This document shows positions 1 to 5,180 of a DNA stretch of 5,837 nt, piece after piece (position 1 is the stretch's first letter; every line of letters starts with the position of its first letter). This stretch comes from an uncultured Sutterella sp. (GTDB lineage: Bacteria; Pseudomonadota; Gammaproteobacteria; Burkholderiales; Burkholderiaceae_F). The DNA lies in contig USBS01000109.1 in NCBI GenBank assembly GCA_900552915.1, positions 1 to 5,837 of the forward strand, read 5' to 3'. The position numbers and the translations under genes are program-made. Below the pieces are notes generated by a model. The model was not told the DNA's origin, searched no databases, and saw nothing but the letters and a program-made list of their open reading frames with translations.

Positions 1-268
1 TGCTCGGCAAAAGGGCTATTTGTAGAACCCGCCATTAATCGAATTAATCGTGCTAACCGGTGCGGATGGATGCAGTCTAACCCATAGTGTTCTCAAGCGT
101 AGTGTCATGCGAGCCTACTTGGGAGGAAGCCTTTGCTAGCGTGCGATCTATTCTGCCCGGTGGGCATCGGCCTTGATCACTGCAACGTTGTTTAACTTTT
201 GCAGCGGATAGCTTACTACCAACAGTTGGCAAAACGTGATTCGTGGCGGAAAGACTTTTCCTAAGACA

Positions 269-311
269 AGATGGTAGGCTTGGCGTTCCTCGCTCAAAGC
301 CCGTACCATCT
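269..311. repeat. Long imperfect hairpin
   Basis: AGATGGTA (269-276) pairs with TACCATCT (304-311). The stem continues as GGCTT (277-281) against AAGCC (297-301), with a two-base bulge at 302-303. Within the loop GCG (283-285) can pair with CGC (291-293). A 13-bp stem with one small bulge is well above chance for this length of DNA. No T-tract follows on either strand, so it is not a standard terminator. Whether it is transcribed is unknown. Confidence 0.55.
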
Positions 312-315
312 AGCC

Positions 316-352
316 TGAGACCGGCAACTGTCGGCATCTTGCAGTTGACTCA
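316..352. repeat. Second hairpin, adjacent to the first
   Basis: TGAG (316-319) and CTCA (349-352) form the base, and CAACTG (325-330) and CAGTTG (342-347) form the upper stem, with an asymmetric internal loop between them. It begins 4 nt after the preceding hairpin ends. Like that one it lacks a T-tract. The pair is the strongest evidence for RNA-level structure in the first 400 bases. Confidence 0.45.
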
Positions 353-404
353 GAATCGTTTGTCTTCAGACAAGTAAGTAACCACTGAGCTGTTGTGACA
401 GTGG

Positions 405-413
405 TGGTAATAT
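405..413 (+). promoter_or_regulatory. Possible extended -10 promoter for the ATPase gene
   Basis: TG-G-TAATAT at 405-413 matches the extended -10 form (TGn followed by a TATAAT-like hexamer). No good -35 lies 16-18 bp upstream, as expected for an extended -10 promoter. Transcription would start around 420, inside the palindromic repeats at 415-452. The ACCACTG/CAGTGGT inverted repeat (381-405) abuts it upstream and may be a second protein site. This is a pattern match only. Confidence 0.35.
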
Positions 414-414
414 A

Positions 415-452
415 TTTCCTAATTAACCATTAGCTAATGAAGTATTAGGAAA
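415..452. promoter_or_regulatory. Tandem 15-bp palindromes, probable operator
   Basis: Two adjacent copies of CTAAT-N5-ATTAG lie at 419-433 and 434-448 with no base between them. The whole block is also one larger dyad: TTTCCTAAT (415-423) is the exact reverse complement of ATTAGGAAA (444-452), and the centre ATTAGCTAAT (429-438) is a perfect palindrome about the same axis. Four identical half-sites with a 15-bp period are typical of a site bound by a pair of repressor dimers. The block lies between the promoter-like sequence and the ribosome binding site at 456-461, where a bound protein would block transcription. As RNA it could also fold into a hairpin ending just before the ribosome binding site. 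The ligand is unknown. Confidence 0.6.
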
Positions 453-466
453 CGTAAGAGGCAATT

Positions 467-1831
467 GTGAAGTTCTACGGAAGACAAAGAGAAGCAGAGA
501 TTCTCAGACGCTGTCAAGAGGCCGTACTGAAGGGGGCTTCGTGTTTTACCGTGGTCACCGGTCGTCGCCGCGTCGGCAAAACGCGCCTGATTTCCGAGAC
601 ATTGCCACGGGAGGGCATGCCGTTTGTCTACGTTTTTGTGGCGCAGACAAAAAGCGCGGAACAAAACCTTCAGGAGTTTGCTCAAGCCGTCGCCGAGGCG
701 TTCAATCTGGATGCTCCGCCGCAGTTGCACTCGTTTGAGCAAGCTTTGGATTTTGTCTTCAAGCGCGCGAAGACGCAGCCGGTCACGCTTGTTCTTGATG
801 AGTTCCAGAATTTCCAAACAGTGGAGTCGACCTTCTTCGAATCGTTGCAAAAGCTTTGGGATCTCAATCAAAACAAAATGCAGTTGCTGCTTGTCACGAG
901 CGGGTCGGTTACGAGTGCGATGCGGCAAATTTTCGAAGACGGACAAACACCGCTCTTTGCCCGTCAGAACACGATGCTCTGGCTGCAGCCATTTGTGCCG
1001 GCCATGGTCAAGCGTATTTTCAGCGACTTCAGTCCCGATTACACGGGGGAAGAGCTGCTTACGCTCTATGCGCTTACGGGGGGCGTAGCAAATCACATGC
1101 AGGTCATGCTTGAGCAGAAACTGGCGACAAAAACAGAAGAAATGATTGCTCGATTGTTTGAGTCGTCAGATAGGACTTTTTCGGATGCCTCTGCGGCTCT
1201 TATCGCTGAATTTAAAGGAAATTTGTCCGTTTATTTCGATATTCTGCGACTTATCGCCGGAGGCGTCACGGCTCGTTCGGAGTTGCAGTCGAAGTTCAAA
1301 ACGGACATTTCGGGATACCTGCAGCGACTCGAGCTTGTCTACCGCCTGATCGAGCGAGTGGAACCGCTGGGTAACAATGGCTCACAGCGCCAACGCATTC
1401 GTTTTGAGTTGACGGATGAGCTCGTCAATTTCTGGTTCCGGTTCGTGGAACCGCGCCAACGCTACATGGAAACAGGTTGGAATGAGCGTGTGTATCAAGC
1501 CTGCCTGAAGGAGTTTCCGACGTGGTCGGGGCGCTGTCTCGAGCGTTTTTATCGCCGTCACTTTGCCTCCTGCGGTTTGTTTACGGACGTGGCGCCCTGG
1601 TGGGATAAGAAAGGCGATAACGAGATTGATTTGATCGCGGCCGACGATTTGGACAAGAAGATCGTGTTTGCCGAAGTAAAGCGCAATCCCGACAAAATCA
1701 ATTTGGAGGCTCTCAAAGAGAAGGCTCTCGCATTCATGACGCTCAACCCAAAATACAAAAACTACGAGGCATCGTTCATGGGTTTGTCGCTTAAAGAACT
1801 GGCCGCAAAAGTGAAATTGCCTTTCGAATAA
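467..1831 (+). CDS. AAA-type ATPase, ATPase_2 + DUF234 family
   Basis: The 454-residue protein has the layout of the archaeal-type ATPase_2/DUF234 family. The N-terminus FYGRQREAE (3-11) is the family's usual opening. The Walker A loop is GRRRVGKT (32-39) and Walker B is VLDEFQ (109-114), with D111 and E112 for Mg2+ and water activation. TSGS (144-147) is sensor-like, and LTGGVANHM (203-211) replaces the common GG-P motif of the family. A winged-helix-like middle part (about 255-325) is followed by a DUF234 C-terminus that carries a PD-(D/E)XK nuclease-like signature, EIDLIA (386-391) then FAEVK (401-405). The start is GTG, chosen because AAGAGG (456-461) lies 5 nt upstream and the family motif begins at residue 3. 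Family members are widespread in bacteria and archaea, often as single genes, and their role is mostly unproven; DNA handling or mobile-element association is inferred. Nuclease activity is not demonstrated by sequence. The long antisense open frame across the first part is a shadow of this gene. Confidence 0.9.
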   Translation: MKFYGRQREAEILRRCQEAVLKGASCFTVVTGRRRVGKTRLISETLPREGMPFVYVFVAQTKSAEQNLQEFAQAVAEAFNLDAPPQLHSFEQALDFVFKRAKTQPVTLVLDEFQNFQTVESTFFESLQKLWDLNQNKMQLLLVTSGSVTSAMRQIFEDGQTPLFARQNTMLWLQPFVPAMVKRIFSDFSPDYTGEELLTLYALTGGVANHMQVMLEQKLATKTEEMIARLFESSDRTFSDASAALIAEFKGNLSVYFDILRLIAGGVTARSELQSKFKTDISGYLQRLELVYRLIERVEPLGNNGSQRQRIRFELTDELVNFWFRFVEPRQRYMETGWNERVYQACLKEFPTWSGRCLERFYRRHFASCGLFTDVAPWWDKKGDNEIDLIAADDLDKKIVFAEVKRNPDKINLEALKEKALAFMTLNPKYKNYEASFMGLSLKELAAKVKLPFE

Positions 1832-1935
1832 ACAAGCGAATAGTTGACGGTCAGCGGTGAGTGGTGACCAAGCACAGAGCCATAACACCGAACGTCTACA
1901 ATGTCTGGCATATGTCTATCTAGTAAGAGGTTCTG
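1832..1935 (+). promoter_or_regulatory. Intergenic leader of the amidohydrolase gene
   Basis: This 104-bp gap probably contains the amidohydrolase promoter. TACAAT (1897-1902) is a good -10 hexamer, but the bases 17 nt upstream are a poor -35; TTGACG (1844-1849) is a good -35 with no matching -10. Repeated elements are present: TGAC-G-GTCA (1845-1853), the inverted pair GGTCA/TGACC (1849-1869), and ATGTCT twice, 11 bp apart (1901-1906 and 1912-1917), so on the same helix face. The ribosome binding site AAGAGG (1925-1930) is 5 nt before the ATG. No terminator for the ATPase gene is visible, so read-through from it is possible. Confidence 0.35.
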
Positions 1936-3255
1936 ATGCAAAAAGTACGTGGGCTCTGGTTCCTGTCGGCAGTGGCGTTGACAGTTCTTAGCGCAGAGGT
2001 GTTGGCGGCGCCGGCGTGGCTTGACTCAGCGGTGGCGGCGGAAAACGCCACTACGATCGAAATGCGGCGTCATCTTCATGCAACGCCGGAATTGGGCAAT
2101 CAGGAAAAGCTGACGCAGGCCTACATTGCACAGAAGCTCAAAGAGTACGGAGTCGATGAGGTTCTTGTCGGATTTAAGAACTCGCCGACCGCTGTCATCG
2201 GCGTGATCAATCCGAACAAGAAGCACGCAATCGGTCTGCGTGCAGACATCGATGCGCTGCCGATTAAAGAAAACACGGGCCTGAGCTTTGCCAGTAAAGC
2301 CAAAGGCGTGATGTGGGGAAAATCAGCGGACGTTTCGCACATGTGCGGGCACGATATGCATATGGCAATGCTTTTGTCGGCCGCCAAAATTCTGGCAGTG
2401 CACAAAGCCGAAGTTCCTCGTAAGGTGGTTTTGGTCTTTCAGCCTGCAGAAGAGGGGGATTCGATTACAAATCCGTTCACGGCCGATAAGCCTGTGCTTT
2501 CGGGCGCCAAAGCTCTCGTCGAAGGCGGTCTGATGGAAAAGTTCGACATCGAACAAATGTACGGCATCCATGTCATGGCTCGAGCACCGGCCGGCACGAT
2601 GCTCGTTGCCAAAGGCACGGCACTGAATTCGGCCGATGCGTTCCAAATCGATATCGAAGGCAAGCAGGCGCACGGCGCCATGCCTTGGACCGGAACGGAT
2701 GCCACGCTTGCTGCTGCTCAAACTGTTGTGGCACTGCAGCAGATCGTCTCGCGAAATGTCAATTTGACACAAGGCATGGGCGTTATTACGGTCGGCAAAT
2801 TGCAGGCTGGCGAAACGGGCAATGTCATGGCGGGCAAGGCTTCGATGCTCGGGACGATTCGAGCCAATCATCCGGAAATTCGCAGCAAGTTGCTTGAACG
2901 GATTCCTCAGGTGGCCGAAGGAACCGCGGAAGCTGCTGGCGCTGTTGCGAAAACCAAGCTAATCGAAATCTATCCGGTGACGAGAAACGATCCGCAATTA
3001 GCCGAACGCACGGTCAAGGAACTGGTTGACTTCGGCGTCAAGGCCAAGATTTCCGATTGGAATCCGGGAGCGAGTGAGGACTTTTCCTTTTATACGCAAA
3101 AAGTTCCGTCGGTGTTCATGTTCCTCGGCAGCGATGCTGAAGGCGTAAAAAATGCGCCGAACAACCATTCGGATAAATTCAGTCCGGATGAATCTGCAAT
3201 GCAGGCCGGTGTGCGAGCGCACATAGCCGCAGCGATGAGTCCGGTGGATCAATAA
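1936..3255 (+). CDS. Secreted M20-family amidohydrolase (M20D-like)
   Basis: This is a 439-residue zinc-type peptidase/amidohydrolase of the group that includes hippurate hydrolase, N-acyl-amino-acid amidohydrolases and IAA-amino-acid hydrolases. Residues 1-25 form a signal peptide (basic MQKVR, a hydrophobic core, then a cleavage region VLAA|P), so it should act in the periplasm, which is less usual than the cytoplasmic forms. Family motifs appear in order: RRHLHATPELG (44-54), GLRADIDALP (100-109), MCGHDMHMA (136-144) with metal ligands C137 and H139, QPAEEG (169-174) with catalytic/metal E172-E173, H212, the dimerisation-domain motif AHGAMP (245-250), GASEDFSFY (378-386) and H411. All expected ligands are intact and the length is normal once the leader is counted. 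It likely hydrolyses N-acylated amino acids or similar amides; the substrate cannot be read from sequence. The ATG start has AAGAGG at 1925-1930. The same GTAAGAGG octamer precedes the ATPase gene. Confidence 0.93.
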   Translation: MQKVRGLWFLSAVALTVLSAEVLAAPAWLDSAVAAENATTIEMRRHLHATPELGNQEKLTQAYIAQKLKEYGVDEVLVGFKNSPTAVIGVINPNKKHAIGLRADIDALPIKENTGLSFASKAKGVMWGKSADVSHMCGHDMHMAMLLSAAKILAVHKAEVPRKVVLVFQPAEEGDSITNPFTADKPVLSGAKALVEGGLMEKFDIEQMYGIHVMARAPAGTMLVAKGTALNSADAFQIDIEGKQAHGAMPWTGTDATLAAAQTVVALQQIVSRNVNLTQGMGVITVGKLQAGETGNVMAGKASMLGTIRANHPEIRSKLLERIPQVAEGTAEAAGAVAKTKLIEIYPVTRNDPQLAERTVKELVDFGVKAKISDWNPGASEDFSFYTQKVPSVFMFLGSDAEGVKNAPNNHSDKFSPDESAMQAGVRAHIAAAMSPVDQ

Positions 3256-3256
3256 C

Positions 3257-3288
3257 AAAAACGGCGTTTGCAACGGCCGCAAACGCCG
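3257..3288 (-). terminator. Strong hairpin with T-run on the minus strand
   Basis: CGGCGTTTGC (3262-3271) and GCAAACGCCG (3279-3288) form a perfect 10-bp stem with a 7-nt loop. Read on the minus strand it is followed by five T (3261-3257), so it can act as a second, backup terminator for the minus-strand gene ending at 3396. On the plus strand it starts 6 nt after the amidohydrolase stop but is followed by A residues, so there it would serve as an mRNA 3'-end stabiliser rather than a Rho-independent terminator. Confidence 0.6.
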
Positions 3289-3306
3289 AAAAAACCGAAT
3301 TTTCAA

Positions 3307-3332
3307 CTCAACATAATAGCAGTTATGTTGAG
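3307..3332. repeat. Perfect 10-bp inverted repeat between terminators
   Basis: CTCAACATAA (3307-3316) and TTATGTTGAG (3323-3332) are exact reverse complements around a 6-nt loop. It is AT-rich and has no T-run on either side, so it is not a typical terminator. It sits between two GC-rich hairpins in the gap between convergent genes. Confidence 0.5.
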
Positions 3333-3341
3333 AAAAGCATC

Positions 3342-3383
3342 AAAAAAGACGGCGGAACGCAATTTTTGCACTCCGCCTCTTTT
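3342..3383. terminator. Bidirectional terminator between convergent genes
   Basis: GGCGGA (3351-3356) pairs with TCCGCC (3372-3377). Inside, after a 2x2 internal loop, GCAA (3359-3362) pairs with TTGC (3366-3369). On the plus strand the stem is followed by TCTTTT (3378-3383), ending the amidohydrolase transcript. On the minus strand it is followed after three bases by TTTTTT (3347-3342), ending the transcript of the gene at 3396-3881. Confidence 0.75.
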
Positions 3384-3395
3384 CGCCGGTTATGT

Positions 3396-3881
3396 CTACT
3401 TTGTGCCTTTGGCTTCTTGTGCGAGATTGCTAGTGAAGTCCAAGGACGAAATATTGCCCGAGAGAATCTTCATCACATCAATCTTGAGCGCAGCTTTCTT
3501 TTGTTCATCGGTTAGACCGAGCGCGTCGCGTTCATTGCGAGCGCTGCGCGTTTCGTGTCTGGCATCCATCGCAATCGTCAGAACAGCATAGCGCAGCGAG
3601 TCTCGTTCAAGCTGCGTGCCCTTGAAGCTTGATTCGATGCAATCGGACAAGCCGAACGCAGCATCCTTATTGCCGGCTCGAACGGCCGTTGCAAACAAGC
3701 CGCACGCTTTCTTGGCTTCTTCAGGCGACGGATCGGCCTTCATAACCAACTTGGCCTGGTTGTATTCGGTCATGCCGGGTTCGACCTGAGGCGCAAATTG
3801 TTCCCAAAGCGCTGCGGCAAGAAACAGTACAAAAAGAGCCTGCGCGGCCTTTTCCTGGTCCAGGTTTTTGAGGAAAGACAT
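3396..3881 (-). CDS. Small membrane-anchored protein, unknown function
   Basis: I do not recognise a family. From the ATG at 3881 it is 161 residues. After a short charged head (MSFLKNLDQEK) comes a hydrophobic stretch AQALFVLFLAAALW (about 13-26), best read as an uncleaved anchor with the rest of the chain probably outside the cytoplasm. The remainder is helical, rich in Ala, Lys and Glu. PSPEEAKKACGLF (51-63) followed by AGNKDAAFGLSDC (69-81) resembles a Sel1/TPR-like helical pair with cysteines at 60 and 81 that could form a disulfide, but a single weak pair is not enough to assign the fold. The frame stays open to a TTG at 3926, but that start would lie next to the hairpin at 3929-3952 and give a poor leader, so ATG 3881 is preferred even though no clear ribosome binding site precedes it. 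The gene looks like its own transcription unit. Confidence 0.7.
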   Translation of the reverse strand: MSFLKNLDQEKAAQALFVLFLAAALWEQFAPQVEPGMTEYNQAKLVMKADPSPEEAKKACGLFATAVRAGNKDAAFGLSDCIESSFKGTQLERDSLRYAVLTIAMDARHETRSARNERDALGLTDEQKKAALKIDVMKILSGNISSLDFTSNLAQEAKGTK

Positions 3882-3924
3882 TGCTGTATAAATGTTGATG
3901 ATCGTGAGGCCGAGTGTAACGCAC

Positions 3925-3957
3925 AAAAGCCGATTCCTGAGGCGGAATCGGCCTTTT
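3925..3957. terminator. Perfect stem-loop with T-runs on both sides
   Basis: GCCGATTCC (3929-3937) and GGAATCGGC (3944-3952) form a perfect 9-bp GC-rich stem with a 6-nt loop. On the minus strand TTTT (3928-3925) follows directly, so it can terminate the lipoprotein transcript (stop at 4035), although it lies about 80 nt past the stop. On the plus strand CTTTT (3953-3957) follows, but no plus-strand gene ends here. Because a promoter-like sequence lies at 3990-4019, it would fall in the leader of the 3396-3881 gene if that promoter is used, and could then work as an attenuator. Confidence 0.65.
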
Positions 3958-3989
3958 CCCGGTATGGCAAGGATTAAGTACTATCTAAT

Positions 3990-4019
3990 TTTATAAATTA
4001 AAAAATACTTATTCGTAAA
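3990..4019 (-). promoter_or_regulatory. Possible minus-strand promoter with palindromic -10
   Basis: On the minus strand TTTACG (4019-4014) and TATAAA (3995-3990) match -35 and -10 hexamers 4/6 and 5/6, with an 18-bp spacer. The -10 overlaps a perfect palindrome TAATTT-TAT-AAATTA (3986-4000), possibly an operator. It would drive the 3396-3881 gene through the hairpin at 3929-3952. The region is AT-rich, so a chance match is quite possible. Confidence 0.3.
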
Positions 4020-4034
4020 GGGCTGGCACTTCTA

Positions 4035-4622
4035 TTAGAGAGCCGGCAGTTTCTTATGCAAGTCGACCAACCCCTCTTCCATGGCCTTGCCGAGACTTGC
4101 AGCAAACTTGCCCTTTACGGCCGAAGCGGGCTGCCAGCCCTTTGTGACGCCGCTCCAGATCGTCTGGCCGGATTTCAGGTCAAGAATGTAGACGGGCATG
4201 TCGATGTCGTTTCCCGACTTTTCAAAGCCGCAGATGACGGCCGCATCGACGCCGAGCACGTTGTGAACTTTCTTTAGGTCGTCGGCGTTGACGGGTGTTT
4301 TGCCGTAGACAGCTGCAACCAGGCTGCGGGATTCACCTGCTGCATCGCCCGTCATCAAGCGAGTGAGTGCCTCATTGGTTGCCATGAAACGAAGCTGCAG
4401 ATTCTTCTGCTGTAGCGAGAGAGCGAGCTCGGACTGAAGCGCCGGTTGGTATACAGCGGCAACGGAAGCGTTTAAGACCGGGAGCATAACGATGCTCTTG
4501 ACTGAGCCTTTGACGTAGTTCGGGTTAAGCGAGCCGGCGGATTGTCCGGTGACGGCACAGCCCGCGAGCATGGCGGCAGCACCGAGAAGCAGAGTTCTGC
4601 GAAGCATGATTGTGACTTTCAT
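4035..4622 (-). CDS. Lipoprotein resembling the GNA1162/CsgG-like group
   Basis: This is a predicted outer-membrane lipoprotein of 195 residues from ATG 4622, or 190 from ATG 4607. From the second ATG the leader is MLRRTLLLGAAAMLAGC, a short, textbook type II signal with lipobox LAGC; the residue after the cysteine is Ala, not Asp, which favours outer-membrane sorting. Neither ATG has a clear ribosome binding site, so the exact start is open; the frame runs on to 4790 from a TTG, but that N-terminus looks non-coding. The mature part has KSIVMLPVLNAS near its start, VLGVDAAVICGF in the middle and YILDLKSGQTIWSG later. This beta-strand pattern (a 'VLP-N' strand, a 'G-DA-V' strand, then 'DL-SGQ-W-G') is shared by DUF799/GNA1162, CsgG and LpoB-type lipoproteins with an anticodon-binding-domain-like fold. 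DUF799 lipoproteins often sit beside CsgG- and DUF4810-type genes; none is seen here. Function in this organism is unknown. The assignment is by pattern, not alignment. Confidence 0.75.
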   Translation of the reverse strand: MKVTIMLRRTLLLGAAAMLAGCAVTGQSAGSLNPNYVKGSVKSIVMLPVLNASVAAVYQPALQSELALSLQQKNLQLRFMATNEALTRLMTGDAAGESRSLVAAVYGKTPVNADDLKKVHNVLGVDAAVICGFEKSGNDIDMPVYILDLKSGQTIWSGVTKGWQPASAVKGKFAASLGKAMEEGLVDLHKKLPAL

Positions 4623-5180
4623 GTGGTTGAAGGTGCTGTGGATTCTGCCACGTGCGTCTTTAGTCTTGCTTATGCACGAATCTGGGCATAGGAACGCCAT
4701 CGAATTTTCAGACGGCCGATTGCATCTTCGGTCGAAATAAAAATTTTGAGGGCAAATAAACGCGCTTACCGTTGGGAAGCGATTCTCCAAAATTTTTGCA
4801 AATAACCAACAGAAAAAGTCGGCTATTTAACCATATTGATCTCATGGTTTTTCGATAGTGAACTGCTATCAACTTGCGTACCTACAACTTTTTGACCGTC
4901 TTCGCAGGGGATTAGGCCACTTTGCAGGAATCAACCGGTCTGTTGGCCACTAAGTTCATAGGGAAAAAGTATTTTTTCGCACAGCTGAAAATTATCTAAC
5001 ACGTTAAATAAGCGGAATAAACCCGTATAAATCGTAGAATCCTGCATTTTCATATTCATTTATCCATAAAATCAGAATGATAAAACAACGCTTTAGAGGA
5101 TTTTGCCGATCTGACTCTGTTATGAGATAATTAACATAATCAGAATAATTAGACCAGATAAATATTTAGATCCAACCAGT
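4623..5180. other. Long AT-rich gap between divergent genes
   Basis: This 558-bp stretch separates the divergent lipoprotein and hipB genes, and no supported gene was found on either strand. It contains an inverted pair AAAAATTTTG/CAAAATTTTT (4739-4748 and 4788-4797), AACCAT/ATGGTT (4829-4849), GATAG/CTATC (4854-4870) and GGCCACT repeated directly at 4915 and 4945. The promoter of the lipoprotein gene must lie on its left side, but I see no clear -35/-10 pair there. The hipB promoter lies at its right end. Base composition falls sharply from 4960 on. It may hold an unseen small RNA or regulatory sites. Confidence 0.5.
5103..5139 (+). promoter_or_regulatory. hipBA promoter with overlapping inverted repeat
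   Basis: TTGCCG (5103-5108) and GATAAT (5126-5131) are -35 and -10 matches (4/6 and 5/6) with the ideal 17-bp spacer. The -10 is enclosed by the inverted repeat TTATG (5120-5124) / CATAA (5135-5139). A repressor bound there would cover the -10, which fits the autorepression by HipB-type antitoxins known in Escherichia coli. The E. coli operator TATCC-N8-GGATA is not present, so the site recognised would be different. ATCAGAAT also occurs twice nearby (5071-5078 and 5139-5146). Confidence 0.5.

Larger units (their letters stand above)
1..466. other. Gene-free upstream region rich in stem-loops
   Basis: I see no convincing gene here. The longest open frame (minus strand, about 77-337) has Pro/Ser/Arg-rich low-quality translation, no recognisable domain and no clear ribosome binding site, and other frames contain frequent stops. 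What the stretch does hold is a succession of largely non-overlapping inverted repeats: TGCCC/GGGCA at 154-166, CTGCAA/TTGCAG at 180-204, CCAAC/GTTGG at 219-229, GGAAA/TTTCC at 248-261, a long hairpin at 269-311, another at 316-352, and ACCACTG/CAGTGGT at 381-405. Near the start, ATTAATCG occurs twice in tandem (35-50). It could be a structured RNA, the remnant of a decayed mobile element, or ordinary intergenic DNA. Short arms of 5-6 bp are expected by chance, so only the 269-352 part is notable by itself. Confidence 0.4.

Noticed and set aside
77..337. 86-codon open frame on the minus strand
   Set aside because: No domain, no ribosome binding site, biased Pro/Ser/Arg content and overlap with hairpins; looks like chance openness.
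434..1096. 220-codon open frame antisense to the ATPase gene
   Set aside because: Its translation is Leu/Arg/His-rich with no motif, and the opposite strand encodes an ATPase with intact Walker motifs in the same place.
3882..3926. TTG-initiated N-terminal extension of the small membrane protein
   Set aside because: TTG start adjoining a terminator-like hairpin with no ribosome binding site; ATG 3881 gives a normal anchor-type N-terminus.
4707..4716. TTCAGACGGC, the reverse complement of the Neisseria DNA uptake 10-mer GCCGTCTGAA
   Set aside because: Only one copy in 5.8 kb; a Neisseria genome would show several. Most likely coincidence, so not used to infer the organism.
4623..4790. N-terminal extension of the lipoprotein from a TTG at 4790
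   Set aside because: It would bury the lipobox about 77 residues in, incompatible with a lipoprotein signal peptide.
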